DNA from: Algoriphagus sp. CAU 1675
Lineage (GTDB): Bacteria; Bacteroidota; Bacteroidia; Cytophagales; Cyclobacteriaceae
Assembly: GCF_029222925.1 (NCBI RefSeq)
Contig: NZ_JARHUI010000006.1
Span: 62,001-126,000, forward strand
DNA length: 64,000 nucleotides
Direction of reading: 5' to 3'
Part shown: piece by piece, positions 45,936 through 54,890 of the stretch
How the letters are laid out: every line of letters starts with the position of its first letter
Numbering within the stretch: the first letter of the stretch is position 1
Program-made: the position numbers and the translations under genes
Notes under the pieces: model-generated
Databases searched by the model: none
Told to the model about the DNA's origin: nothing
The model's input: the letters and a program-made list of their open reading frames with translations, nothing else

Positions 45936-46646
45936 TCAGGAGTTCTTTTCCAACTGATGGACCAAAACCTGAAAATCCTTGGGATAGGGAGCTTCAACTT
46001 GGATTCTTTGTCCGTCCAAGCCCTCAAATCCTATGGAATAGGCATGAAGAGATACCCGCTGCATGATGGGTAATTCTTCCGTGTTCTTTTTGAGATTGAA
46101 GCGGCGCTTGAGTGAAGAAAGATACAAGGGCTTGCCGCCGTACAAAGTGTCACCGCATATCGGAGACTTCAGGTAGGCCAAATGAACCCGGATCTGGTGC
46201 AGTCGCCCTGTAATAGGCTTGCATTCGATCAACGAGTGCGCGTAATAGGTTTTCAAAGTATTGAATTCCGTTTGCGCAGGCTTTCCTTCTTTACTGACTT
46301 TGGCGATTCCTTTATTGCTAGCTACCAGGTTTCGGTCTACAAGCAGATGCTCATAATCCTTGATCCCTTCCACTACGGCATGATAGACTTTCTCCACCTT
46401 CCTGTTTTCAAACTGGATGGCCATGTGCCTGTAGGCCTCTGGATTCTTGGCAATCACCAGACATCCGGATGTTTCCTTGTCCAATCGATGACACAGCTGG
46501 GCATCCGCTGTATGCATCTTGGCTAGGTCCAGGATGTTCTGCGCCTCGTGCCTGTCGTCTAAGCTCGATAGGTAAGGCGGCTTGTTGATTACCAGGTAAT
46601 CCGCGTTTTCAAACAGAATCAGGTTCTGAAAATCTACTTTCTTCAT
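45936..46646 (-). CDS. RluA family pseudouridine synthase
   Basis: The 236-residue enzyme makes pseudouridine in rRNA or tRNA. The catalytic motif HRLDKETSGCLVIAKN carries the catalytic Asp. Further family motifs are VINKPPYL at the start and KPITGRLHQIRVHLAYL, with the conserved Arg in the RLHQIRVH stretch. There is no S4 domain, as in the RluA/TruC type; the target base is not known. It lies 70 bp downstream of the histidine kinase gene. Confidence 0.92.
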   Translation of the reverse strand: MKKVDFQNLILFENADYLVINKPPYLSSLDDRHEAQNILDLAKMHTADAQLCHRLDKETSGCLVIAKNPEAYRHMAIQFENRKVEKVYHAVVEGIKDYEHLLVDRNLVASNKGIAKVSKEGKPAQTEFNTLKTYYAHSLIECKPITGRLHQIRVHLAYLKSPICGDTLYGGKPLYLSSLKRRFNLKKNTEELPIMQRVSLHAYSIGFEGLDGQRIQVEAPYPKDFQVLVHQLEKNS

Positions 46647-46716
46647 GGATTCTCCTGCCTCTTCAAAGAGGCTGCAAAGGTAGGTGAAAATTAGGCAGTA
46701 AAAAAATGTGGCCGGA

Positions 46717-47802
46717 TTATTTCGATGGGCCGGATTCAGATTTGGCTACCCCCTCTGGATTTGGGTTTTTTGCCAAAGGCAAAGAGAAGCTAAATATCGA
46801 ACCTTTGCCCACAGTAGAGCTGACGGAGATCTTACTTTTGTGTCCTTCCAGGATGTGTTTGACGATAGCCAATCCCAAACCAGTGCCTCCTTCTTTTTTG
46901 GAGCGGCTTTTTTCCACTCGGTAAAAGCGTTCGAAAATCCGCTTTAAGTCCTCCGGAGGAATCCCCTGTCCATCGTCTTTGATGTCGATCTGAATGGAGT
47001 TCTTTTGGGTTTTCATGGAGATTTTTACTTCCCCGCCCTCGTGGTTGTATTTGACCGCATTGAAAATCAGATTTTGGCAGACCCGGTAGATTTTGCCTCT
47101 GTCGGCATGGGTAATGTAATTTTTGTCGGCTTCGAATTTGAAATCAATACTTACCTGTCGCTTGCTGGCCTTGTGTTCCAGTTCTTCAATTACTTCAAGA
47201 ATAAGCTCTTTGAGATCAAAATCCGAAAAGACAAATTTGATTACCCCGCTTTCCATCTGGTTAAGGGTCAGGATGTCCTGGACCAGGACGTCCAGGGAGT
47301 CTAAACTTTTGGCAGCCCGCTTCAAAAATTTCATCCGGACCTGCTTATCTTCAATCGCACCATCCAAAAGCGTGTGGACATAGCCCTGAGCGGCAAAGAT
47401 TGGTGTTTTCAATTCGTGGGAAATGTCCGCAATAAATTCCCTTCTGAATTCTGCGTTTTTCTGAAGTGTCTCAATTTCCTTTTGCCTGGCCATGGCATAG
47501 GAGTTGATCACTTCATTGATGTTCTTCAGTGGAGAAACAGAGGATTTGGATTGTTTCTTTTTTATTTCAGAGAGTTCCTTCTTCTGGATTTTCTCCAAAA
47601 GCGCATAAATGTTTCCGATCTCTTTGAAAACAAGGAACTCCAGAGTAATACTGATCAATAAATAAGATGCGGAAAAGGATAAGCCTCCTGCTACCAGTAA
47701 TAGGGTTGGGGTGGCATCTTCCAATAAAGAAAGAAATGCTGCCACCAGAACTGAAATGGCCAGAGCCAATAGTAAAGAAATTCCCCTTGAGGTAGCTAGC
47801 AT
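46717..47802 (-). CDS. Sensor histidine kinase (PhoR-like)
   Basis: The 361-residue kinase has two N-terminal membrane helices (about 8-30 and 37-58) with almost no periplasmic loop, then a coiled linker, HisKA with FIADISHELKTPIFAAQGY (phospho-acceptor His), N box NLIFNAVKYNHEGG, and glycine boxes DDGQGIPPEDL and GGTGLGLAIVKHI. The tiny sensor part suggests it senses through the membrane or a partner, as PhoR does through the phosphate transporter; that role is inference. Its start is 2 bp after the response-regulator gene, so the pair is an operon. Confidence 0.94.
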   Translation of the reverse strand: MLATSRGISLLLALAISVLVAAFLSLLEDATPTLLLVAGGLSFSASYLLISITLEFLVFKEIGNIYALLEKIQKKELSEIKKKQSKSSVSPLKNINEVINSYAMARQKEIETLQKNAEFRREFIADISHELKTPIFAAQGYVHTLLDGAIEDKQVRMKFLKRAAKSLDSLDVLVQDILTLNQMESGVIKFVFSDFDLKELILEVIEELEHKASKRQVSIDFKFEADKNYITHADRGKIYRVCQNLIFNAVKYNHEGGEVKISMKTQKNSIQIDIKDDGQGIPPEDLKRIFERFYRVEKSRSKKEGGTGLGLAIVKHILEGHKSKISVSSTVGKGSIFSFSLPLAKNPNPEGVAKSESGPSK

Positions 47803-47804
47803 AT

Positions 47805-48494
47805 TTAGCCAAGGTCAAATTTGTAACCAACTCCTTTTACCGTAGTGATGTAGTCCTCCCCGATTTTTTCCCGGACTTTTCGGATATGAACGTCCACGGT
47901 TCGGGCCAAAACAAAGACATCCGTTCCCCAGATGTTTTGAAGGAGTTCGTCTCTGCTGAAAACCATATTGGGGTTTTTGGCCAGAAAATACAGTAATTCA
48001 AATTCCTTTTTAGGCAAGGAGATGGTGTTGCCTCCCTTTTCTACCGTATAACTTCCCCGGTCAATGACCAGGTCTTTGATTTTGATCTGGGATTGCTCTT
48101 GTTCCTTTTTGGATTCTCTTCTGAAGAGGGCAGCTATCCTGCTCATCAGGGCTCTGGGCTTGATCGGTTTGGTGATGTAGTCGTCTGCACCTACGTCAAA
48201 AGCTGCCACCTCTGAATACTCTTCCATCCTTGCGGTTAGAAATATAATATAGGTGTTTTTTAGTTCGGGGATTTGGCGGAGCTGGAGACAGGTTTCTACA
48301 CCGTCCTGATTGGGCATCATGATGTCCAACAAGATGACATCCGGCAAAAATTTGGTAGCCGTTTTTACGCCTTTGATTCCATCCTCAGCAGTGGCTACCT
48401 CATAGCCTTCTTTAAGGAGGTTGTACTTGAGAATTTCTACAATATCTGGCTCGTCGTCTACTACCAGAACCTTGATTTTTTGTTTCTCACCCAT
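47805..48494 (-). CDS. Response regulator, OmpR/PhoB family
   Basis: The 229-residue protein has a receiver domain with acidic pocket VVDDEPDIV and phospho-acceptor Asp in VILLDIMMPNQDG, the YITKPIKP lysine, then a winged-helix DNA-binding domain (LPKKEFELLYFLAKNPN, VFVLARTVDVHIRKVREKIG, ITTVKGVGYKFD). Paired with the downstream kinase. A well-formed promoter stands 55 bp upstream. Confidence 0.95.
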   Translation of the reverse strand: MGEKQKIKVLVVDDEPDIVEILKYNLLKEGYEVATAEDGIKGVKTATKFLPDVILLDIMMPNQDGVETCLQLRQIPELKNTYIIFLTARMEEYSEVAAFDVGADDYITKPIKPRALMSRIAALFRRESKKEQEQSQIKIKDLVIDRGSYTVEKGGNTISLPKKEFELLYFLAKNPNMVFSRDELLQNIWGTDVFVLARTVDVHIRKVREKIGEDYITTVKGVGYKFDLG

Positions 48495-48548
48495 TCGGAT
48501 TTTCCTTAATGTTCAGGTTAAAATTAAGCAATATTTAAAGATTGACGC

Positions 48549-48579
48549 CAAACTTATCCTGCCTAATATACCTCTTCAA
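48549..48579 (-). promoter_or_regulatory. Promoter of the response regulator/kinase operon
   Basis: On the minus strand TTG (48579-48577) and TAAGTTTG (48556-48549, full TAnnTTTG) are 20 bp apart. The transcript would start about 45-50 nt before the ATG at 48494. Confidence 0.6.
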
Positions 48580-48646
48580 GCGGGTTTATTGTCTGAAATC
48601 CCAATATTTTGGACATAACTGTTACCGGAATGTTACCTGCCGGTTT

Positions 48647-49435
48647 TCAATTGTTCTTTAAGCCTTTCGCTGATACGATGTCAAAATTCAAGGAACCCAA
48701 GAATAAGTTCGCCTTTATTTTTACGGGTATTTTGTTCTTGTCTTTTGTGACCCAGACCTTGACGGGGTATTCTCCTCTGAAGAGTTTGTTTTCAGGTACC
48801 TGGGGAGAGAAAATGTAAGTTTCCACCTTTCCAAGCTCGGTATCCAGCTTTTCTTCTCCTTCAAAGATTAAGTTTATGTTATATATTTCCTTATCGAAGA
48901 ATCCTTTAATGAATACAGTGTCTCCTGGGCTGAGTTTTCCCAAATCCAGGGTCCTCAAATAATAAAATCCGCTCACGATATCCTGAACTTGTCCGGGAAG
49001 CGCAAATTCCATTTCCCTTTGAAGGGTTTTGTTTTCCCTGTCAAAAAGCTGCATAAAGGCCTTGTGGTCTTTTTGGTCAAAAAATACTTTTTCGTGTTTA
49101 CGGTATCTTCCTTCTTCTATATGTCTGTAGGAAATTTTTGGAAGCTTGGTTTCAACATCCAGGTAGGTTCCCCAGTTGTCATTTACTCTTCCGAATATGG
49201 TCGCGGCTCCCTTTGTTTTACCGAACACATCGATCTTGAAATGATCCCTGTTGTCCTCTTGGTGAGCTCTTCGTGAAATCTGCATTTTTGCATCTGCAAG
49301 GTTTAACCAACCATAGCTCACTTCAAAGTTCAACTCCTCTCCAAAGGTAAAGGCCTCATTGCTATTTTCCTGGGCATGGAGGGAATGACCAGCCAAGATC
49401 AGGAAGCAAAGGATAAGCGATTTGAAGATATTCAT
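48647..49435 (-). CDS. DUF3108 domain exported protein
   Basis: The 262-residue protein has a signal peptide starting at ATG 49435 (MNIFKSLILCFLILAG, cleavage near LHAQ). The frame stays open 74 codons further upstream, but that part has no signal-like start. Conserved DUF3108 features are FGEELNFEVSYGWLNLADA, DIVSGFYYLRTLDL and a C-terminal VWVTKDKNKIPVKI. The family is beta-rich and of unknown function, possibly outer-membrane linked. It is divergent from recA. Confidence 0.85.
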   Translation of the reverse strand: MNIFKSLILCFLILAGHSLHAQENSNEAFTFGEELNFEVSYGWLNLADAKMQISRRAHQEDNRDHFKIDVFGKTKGAATIFGRVNDNWGTYLDVETKLPKISYRHIEEGRYRKHEKVFFDQKDHKAFMQLFDRENKTLQREMEFALPGQVQDIVSGFYYLRTLDLGKLSPGDTVFIKGFFDKEIYNINLIFEGEEKLDTELGKVETYIFSPQVPENKLFRGEYPVKVWVTKDKNKIPVKIKANLFLGSLNFDIVSAKGLKNN

Positions 49436-49468
49436 AATTTTTGGTGACAATACCTGACAAAATGCGGG

Positions 49469-49476
49469 TACTTTTG
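49469..49476 (+). promoter_or_regulatory. -7 box for recA
   Basis: TACTTTTG is a perfect TAnnTTTG element. A TTTG ending at 49443 could be the -33, though 25 bp apart. The leader to ATG 49614 would be about 130 nt. No SOS-box palindrome is recognised by eye. Confidence 0.4.
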
Positions 49477-49613
49477 TAAGTATTACGAAAAAGCGTGCCG
49501 AATAGTGATTAAAAATACGAATTTGGTATTCCAATCCAATAAGGGGTTGTTCGTTGCTAATGGGTTTTCCGTTGACTAAATTCACTGATTCGATACCTAA
49601 TAATAAGAAATAC

Positions 49614-50642
49614 ATGAGTAATAACGCAGAAAAATTGAAAGCGCTCCAACTGACCATTGATAAGTTGGAAAAAGCCTACGGAAAAGGCACTGTAATGAAG
49701 CTCAGTGACAATAAGGTGCAGGACGTGCCGGCTATTTCCACTGGCTCTCTTGGTTTGGATATGGCACTGGGGGTAGGAGGAATTCCCCGGGGAAGGGTGA
49801 TCGAAATCTATGGACCCGAATCTTCCGGTAAAACCACCCTGACGATGCACTGTATTGCGGAGGCACAAAAAGCAGGTGGGCTTGCAGCTTTTATTGATGC
49901 GGAACATGCTTTTGATAAAACCTATGCTGAAAAGTTGGGCATTGATACGGAGAACCTCCTCATTTCTCAACCGGACAATGGGGAGCAGGCATTGGAAATT
50001 GCCGAGCATCTGATCCGATCCGGAGCCATTGATATCATCGTGATTGACTCGGTTGCCGCTTTGGTACCTAAGGGGGAGCTTGAAGGTGAAATGGGTGAAA
50101 GCAAAATGGGGCTTCAGGCCAGGTTGATGTCCCAGGCTTTAAGGAAACTGACCGGGGCAATCAATAAAACTGGATGCGCCTGTATTTTCATCAACCAGCT
50201 GCGTGAAAAAATCGGGGTGATGTTTGGTAACCCAGAAACCACCACCGGTGGTAATGCATTGAAGTTTTACGCTTCTGTCCGCTTGGACATTCGCCGGATC
50301 GGCCAGATCAAAGAGGGTGCAGATTCCATCCTGGGCAACCGAACCCGCGTGAAAGTGGTCAAAAACAAAGTAGCCCCTCCTTTCAAGGTGGTGGAATTCG
50401 ATATCATGTATGGTCAGGGTATTTCCAAGGTAGGTGAAATCATCGATCTTGGTGTCGAGTTTGATATTATCAAGAAGGCAGGTTCTTGGTTCTCTTATAA
50501 TGGCGAAAAATTGGGGCAGGGAAGGGATGCCGTGAAAAATTTGATTTTGGACAATCCGGAACTTATGGAAGAATTGGAAGTGAAAATCAAGGCTGCTTCT
50601 GGACTTTTGCCGACTGAGCCTGCAGGGGAGATGGAGGATTAA
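49614..50642 (+). CDS. recA: Recombinase RecA
   Basis: The 342-residue recombinase for homologous recombination and SOS induction has [10 protein letters not shown] near the start, Walker [12 protein letters not shown] (about residue 68), [16 protein letters not shown], Walker [14 protein letters not shown], and loop L2 [20 protein letters not shown]. The frame is open upstream to 49554, but the ATG at 49614 starts the conserved N-terminal helix. Terminator directly downstream. Confidence 0.99.
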   Translation: MSNNAEKLKALQLTIDKLEKAYGKGTVMKLSDNKVQDVPAISTGSLGLDMALGVGGIPRGRVIEIYGPESSGKTTLTMHCIAEAQKAGGLAAFIDAEHAFDKTYAEKLGIDTENLLISQPDNGEQALEIAEHLIRSGAIDIIVIDSVAALVPKGELEGEMGESKMGLQARLMSQALRKLTGAINKTGCACIFINQLREKIGVMFGNPETTTGGNALKFYASVRLDIRRIGQIKEGADSILGNRTRVKVVKNKVAPPFKVVEFDIMYGQGISKVGEIIDLGVEFDIIKKAGSWFSYNGEKLGQGRDAVKNLILDNPELMEELEVKIKAASGLLPTEPAGEMED

Positions 50643-50672
50643 TTTTCTATTCTTAGAAGTATAAACATAAAG

Positions 50673-50699
50673 AAGGGGAGCCATTTGGCTCCCCTTTTT
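50673..50699. terminator. Bidirectional terminator between recA and the permease gene
   Basis: AAGGGGAGCC and GGCTCCCCTT form a 10-bp perfect stem with ATTT loop, followed by T-rich sequence on the plus strand; it also ends the convergent permease transcript 3 bp after its stop. Confidence 0.92.
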
Positions 50700-50702
50700 A
50701 TT

Positions 50703-51956
50703 TTAAGTTGTTCGTATCGCTTCCACCGGATCCAGCCTTGCAGCGAGGGTGGCAGGAATGATTCCAGAGACAATTCCTATGGCAGATGATACCCCTAGGC
50801 CCAAAATTATATTGCCGACTGAAAGGATCAGATCCAGGCTGCCTAGTTGGATAAAGCTGAGGAAATATACCAATAAGATGCCCGTGAGTCCCCCGATCAG
50901 GCTAAGGGCGATGGCTTCAAACAAAAACTGAAAAAGAATGAAATAATTTTTGGCCCCAAGGGATTTTTGGATTCCGATGATATTCGTCCTTTCTCTAACG
51001 GAGACGAACATGATATTGGCGATACCAAAACCTCCCACTAGAATGGAAAAGCCTCCAATCACCCATCCGGCTACTGAAATTACATCGAAGATAGATCCGA
51101 TGGCATTTTGGAGGAATTCGGTTTTGTTGAGAGAAAAATTATCTTCTTCTGTTGGTTTCAGTCCTCTTTTGGCCCGAAGCAGGCCGATCATTTCGTTTTC
51201 AATGGCTACCATGCCGATATCATCCTCCATGCCTTTGGCGGCAATCGTTGGGTTGATTCCGTTTTTGCCAGTATTGAACATTTTGGTAAATGCTCCATAA
51301 GGAATAAGGCAAGCTTCATCCTTGGATGGAAGTTCCCCCAAAACTCCACTGCCTTCTTCTTCGAAAATCCCCACAACTGTGAATTTCAGACCTTTTATTT
51401 TCATCTCCTTTCCAAGGGGGTCTTCGTTTTGGAAAAGTGTGGTGGCAATGGTCCTGCCTATGATGGCTAGATTTCTGGCTCCGTTGATTTCAGATTCCGT
51501 GAAAAACCTCCCTTCCTCAATGGGTACATCATAAACCTCATCGTAAGTTTCAAATACCCCGGTCAGCTGCATTCCTTCAAAGGCATTATTTCCTGCTTTG
51601 ACCGTAGTGTTGGCTGATGCTGCAATGGTGACCCCATTGGCATTTTTAAGGTTTTCCTTTAGAAATTTATACTCTGCTACGGTATTGGAAGGTCTTTGAA
51701 AATACTTCCACCAAGGATAATTACTTCTTGGGCCAGTGGAAAAAGGGAATTTATCCACCCGGATAACATTGGTCCCTAAAAAAGACAGAGAGGATTTGAT
51801 GTTGTTTTCCAAGGAATCAACCAAAGTAAAAACAGCAATAATGGCAAAAATCCCGACTGTAACCCCCAAAAGGGAGAGAATTGTGCGTGTCAGATTGGAT
51901 TTCAAGGCTGTAAGAGCAAACCTTAAACTTTCCCAGGTGAGTTGGAAAAAGAGCAT
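50703..51956 (-). CDS. ABC transporter permease, MacB/FtsX type
   Basis: The 417-residue permease (ATG 51956; a TTG at 51989 also opens the frame) has one N-terminal helix with TRTILSLLGVTVGIFAIIAV (MacB signature), a large periplasmic MacB_PCD domain (about 40-270) with AIIGRTIATTLFQNEDPLG and FTVVGIFEEEGSGVLGE, and three C-terminal helices of the FtsX domain with VRERTNIIGIQKSLGA. MacB-type transporters move lipoproteins, toxins or peptides across the envelope together with an ATPase; no ATPase gene is adjacent here. Substrate unknown. Confidence 0.93.
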   Translation of the reverse strand: MLFFQLTWESLRFALTALKSNLTRTILSLLGVTVGIFAIIAVFTLVDSLENNIKSSLSFLGTNVIRVDKFPFSTGPRSNYPWWKYFQRPSNTVAEYKFLKENLKNANGVTIAASANTTVKAGNNAFEGMQLTGVFETYDEVYDVPIEEGRFFTESEINGARNLAIIGRTIATTLFQNEDPLGKEMKIKGLKFTVVGIFEEEGSGVLGELPSKDEACLIPYGAFTKMFNTGKNGINPTIAAKGMEDDIGMVAIENEMIGLLRAKRGLKPTEEDNFSLNKTEFLQNAIGSIFDVISVAGWVIGGFSILVGGFGIANIMFVSVRERTNIIGIQKSLGAKNYFILFQFLFEAIALSLIGGLTGILLVYFLSFIQLGSLDLILSVGNIILGLGVSSAIGIVSGIIPATLAARLDPVEAIRTT

Positions 51957-52017
51957 GCGATCAATAGTTGGTTGAAAACAAATTGTCAAGTTAGCTGAAA
52001 TTGGGAACTATTGTTAT

Positions 52018-52025
52018 TATCTTTG
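52018..52025 (+). promoter_or_regulatory. -7 box for queA
   Basis: TATCTTTG is a perfect TAnnTTTG element 65 bp before the ATG at 52091. No convincing -33 TTG at normal spacing is seen. Confidence 0.45.
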
Positions 52026-52090
52026 CATTTTTTAGAGTAATTCTGAATTAAATAAACCAAGCGTTAAGCGTAGACATCTAAAGCTTCTCT

Positions 52091-53140
52091 ATGAAATTAT
52101 CAGATTTCAAATTTGACATCCCAAAAAAGTTAATCGCCCTTTATCCCACCGACAATCGAGATGAATCCAGATTGATGGTGGTACATCGCAAAACTGGAGA
52201 AATCGAACACAGAGTTTTCAAAGATATCATTGAATACTTTGGAGAAGGGGATGTGTTTGTTGCCAACGACACGAAGGTTTTTCCTGCTAGACTTTATGGC
52301 AACAAGGAGAAGACAGGAGCCGAAATTGAAGTTTTTCTTTTGAGAGAACTTAATCCTGAACTTAGACTTTGGGATGTTTTGGTAGATCCAGCCAGAAAAA
52401 TCCGAGTAGGAAACAAGCTTTACTTTGGAGATTCCGACTTGGTTGCAGAAGTAATTGACAATACTACCTCCAGAGGGAGAACCATTCGCTTTCTGTTCGA
52501 TGGTTCGCAAGAGGAGTTTCAGAAAACGATAGACTCTTTGGGAGAGACCCCGCTTTTGAAGGAAATCATCGAAAGAAAGGTTGAGCCTGAAGATCGGGAT
52601 CGTTATCAAACAGTTTTTGCTGAAAATGTTGGGGCAGTAGCAGCACCAACTGCTGGTTTGCATTTTACTCCACATCTATTGAAGAGACTGGAGTTGAAAG
52701 GAGTGGAAGTAACCCCTATCACGCTTCATGTAGGTCTTGGTACTTTCCGTCAGGTTGATGTAGAGGATCTGACCAAGCATAAGATGGATTCCGAGAATTA
52801 CAATATTCCTGAGGGGACTGTGAAGTTGGTCAATGAGGCTTTGGATCATAAGAAGCGGGTAGTGGCTGTAGGAACTACCTCCTTGAAGACCATTGAATCT
52901 TCAGTGACAGCAAATGGACGCCTGAAAGCTTCCAGCGGCTGGACAGACAAATTCATCATACCTCCCTATGAATTTAAAATTGCGAATGCCCTGATCACGA
53001 ACTTCCATTTGCCGGAATCGACCTTGTTGATGACAACGGCTGCTTTTGGAGGATACGACCTGATCATGAAAGCATACAAAGAAGCCATCAAGGAAAAATA
53101 CCGCTTCTTCTCTTATGGGGACGCGATGTTGATCCTTTAA
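52091..53140 (+). CDS. queA: S-adenosylmethionine:tRNA ribosyltransferase-isomerase
   Basis: The 349-residue QueA makes epoxyqueuosine in tRNA by moving the ribosyl part of SAM to preQ1. Family motifs seen are the start [24 protein letters not shown]-like [56 protein letters not shown] and the C-terminal [11 protein letters not shown] and YGDAMLIL. Full length. The terminator follows directly. Confidence 0.98.
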   Translation: MKLSDFKFDIPKKLIALYPTDNRDESRLMVVHRKTGEIEHRVFKDIIEYFGEGDVFVANDTKVFPARLYGNKEKTGAEIEVFLLRELNPELRLWDVLVDPARKIRVGNKLYFGDSDLVAEVIDNTTSRGRTIRFLFDGSQEEFQKTIDSLGETPLLKEIIERKVEPEDRDRYQTVFAENVGAVAAPTAGLHFTPHLLKRLELKGVEVTPITLHVGLGTFRQVDVEDLTKHKMDSENYNIPEGTVKLVNEALDHKKRVVAVGTTSLKTIESSVTANGRLKASSGWTDKFIIPPYEFKIANALITNFHLPESTLLMTTAAFGGYDLIMKAYKEAIKEKYRFFSYGDAMLIL

Positions 53141-53149
53141 AAATTAATG

Positions 53150-53175
53150 AGCCCCTTAAATGGGGCTTTTTTTTT
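53150..53175 (+). terminator. Terminator after queA
   Basis: AGCCCC (53150-53155) pairs with GGGGCT (53162-53167) across TTAAAT and runs into a T9 stretch. Confidence 0.9.
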
Positions 53176-53225
53176 GTTTCATAAGAATTTTATCTTTCGG
53201 TAATAGGGGTTGAAGGTTGAGAAAT

Positions 53226-53233
53226 TACCTTTG
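53226..53233 (+). promoter_or_regulatory. -7 box for ispD
   Basis: TACCTTTG is a perfect TAnnTTTG element 17 bp before the preferred ATG at 53250. The TTG codon at 53217 that opens the same frame lies upstream of this box, which argues against it as start. Confidence 0.5.
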
Positions 53234-53249
53234 TCCCAAAATTCCAATT

Positions 53250-53936
53250 ATGAAAAAAGCGGCAATAGTAGTGGCAGGAGGAAGAGGAACCCGAATGGGT
53301 GGGCCGGTTTCCAAGCAATATCTACCCATTGGGGGAAAACCAATCCTGATGCATACGCTGAATGTATTTCATGAAGTGGATCCTTCCATGGAGCTTATTT
53401 TAGTTTTGCCCCAGGATGATTTTTCTTATTGGGAATCTCTTTGTAAAAAGTATGGATTTGTTTTGCCCTACAAGCTGGTAGCCGGAGGAAATTCAAGGTT
53501 CCAGTCTGTTCGCAATGGGCTTCAAGCCGTGAGTTTTCAAGAGGGGCTGGTAGCGATTCATGACGGAGTCCGTCCCTTTGTTAGTCCAGCAGTGATCCAA
53601 AATAGTTTTGAGGAGGCAGAAAAATCCGGAAGTGCAATTGCAGTGGTATCCCTGAAAGATTCCATCCGCAAACTGATGGATAATGACGGGTCCATCTATC
53701 AGGAAAGGCAATATTTCAGATTGGTTCAGACACCCCAGACTTTTCAGTTGGATAAAATCAAAAAGGCATTTGAAACTGTAGAATTGCCACAGTTTACAGA
53801 TGATGCTACAGTCTACGAGCATCAGGGGTGGCAGGTCAACCTGATTGCGGGGAATCCTGAAAATATCAAGATCACCACTCCGGAAGACATGGAGTATGCG
53901 GAGTTTCTGATTTCAAGAAGAAAGAAGGCTGAGTAA
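53250..53936 (+). CDS. ispD: 2-C-methyl-D-erythritol 4-phosphate cytidylyltransferase
   Basis: The 228-residue third enzyme of the MEP isoprenoid pathway joins CTP to methylerythritol phosphate. The nucleotide-binding start AAIVVAGGRGTRMGGPVSKQ, GKPILMHTL, AIHDGVRPFVSP and QTPQTFQLDKIKKAFE are typical, with TDDATVYEHQGWQVNLIAGN and NIKITTPEDMEYAE at the end. ATG 53250 places the conserved glycine-rich loop at the N-terminus as usual. Confidence 0.96.
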   Translation: MKKAAIVVAGGRGTRMGGPVSKQYLPIGGKPILMHTLNVFHEVDPSMELILVLPQDDFSYWESLCKKYGFVLPYKLVAGGNSRFQSVRNGLQAVSFQEGLVAIHDGVRPFVSPAVIQNSFEEAEKSGSAIAVVSLKDSIRKLMDNDGSIYQERQYFRLVQTPQTFQLDKIKKAFETVELPQFTDDATVYEHQGWQVNLIAGNPENIKITTPEDMEYAEFLISRRKKAE

Positions 53937-54062
53937 AGAAGCCTGCAGATTTACCGACTTTTTGTGCGGACTCACCTACTTTTCCAAACGAATGGCCTAT
54001 TTCGTGTTTTTTAAACCTTGATCCAGGGATAGATTTGACCATTACTTTAAACTATTTGACTG

Positions 54063-54857
54063 ATGGCAAATTATTCAACACCTCGTAAAAACAGTGATGG
54101 CGGCATCATATTCGGATTTATCATTCTGGGTTTAGGCTTGCTGTTGTTGTTAAAAAAGTTGGGCGTATTCTATCCGGCATGGATGCTTACATGGCCCATG
54201 ATTCTGATCGTGATTGGTGTTTTTACCTTGATCAAACACCAGTTTAAAAGTCTGTTTGGGGGACTTACCTTATTTGCAGGGGTCTACTTCCTCTTAGAAC
54301 GGGAATTTGATTTTGATTTTGGCCTTCACAATTACATTCTTCCAATTGGCTTGATCATACTTGGGCTCTATCTGATTTCCCAAAAGCAAAAAGAAAAACA
54401 GGTAATAGAAAGTATTCGGGAACAAATGCAGTCCAGAAAGTCTTCCTCATCAACAGAGGAAGGGAGTACGGGGACGGAACCTTTGGGAACTGCTTCAGCT
54501 GGCTCAGGTTTTACCTTCTCTGACAGGTTAAATATTGATGCGATTTTCAGTGGCGTTAATAAGCGTGTATTGTCCAAAAATTTTCAGGGAGGAAAGCTGA
54601 CGGCAGCCTTCGGAGGGGTTGATTTAGATCTTACTCAGGCTGATTTCAAAGGATTGGTAACCCTTCAGGTGGATGTGATATTTGGAGGAATGAAAATTAT
54701 TGTGCCACCACATTGGGATGTACGAACAGAGGTAAGCAACATCGCGGCAGGAGTGGAGGACAAGCGGATATACCGTCAATCGGAGGTGGATCCTGATAAA
54801 GTATTGGTTCTAAGAGGCACTGTATTGTTTGGAGGTTTGGAAATCAAATCATTTTAA
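54063..54857 (+). CDS. LiaF-like membrane protein (DUF5668/DUF2154 type)
   Basis: The 264-residue protein has about four short membrane helices in the first 105 residues (GIIFGFIILGLGLLLLLKKL, WPMILIVIGVF and so on), a polar linker rich in Ser and Thr, and a C-terminal beta-rich domain (about 150-264) with FSGVNKRVLSKNFQGGKLTA, AFGGVDLDLTQADF and VIFGGMKIIVPPHWDV. The last is the cell-wall-active antibiotics response domain of LiaF/VraT proteins, which in Firmicutes hold back a sensor kinase. It is followed at once by a LytS-type kinase and a LytTR regulator, so a similar control role is likely but inferred. Confidence 0.86.
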   Translation: MANYSTPRKNSDGGIIFGFIILGLGLLLLLKKLGVFYPAWMLTWPMILIVIGVFTLIKHQFKSLFGGLTLFAGVYFLLEREFDFDFGLHNYILPIGLIILGLYLISQKQKEKQVIESIREQMQSRKSSSSTEEGSTGTEPLGTASAGSGFTFSDRLNIDAIFSGVNKRVLSKNFQGGKLTAAFGGVDLDLTQADFKGLVTLQVDVIFGGMKIIVPPHWDVRTEVSNIAAGVEDKRIYRQSEVDPDKVLVLRGTVLFGGLEIKSF

Positions 54858-54890
54858 CGACCTTCCTATTCATTAAAATCAGACTGAGTT

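Noticed and set aside
49436..49657. 74-codon N-terminal extension of the DUF3108 gene frame
   Set aside because: The frame is open but covers the recA promoter region; a proper signal peptide starts at ATG 49435.
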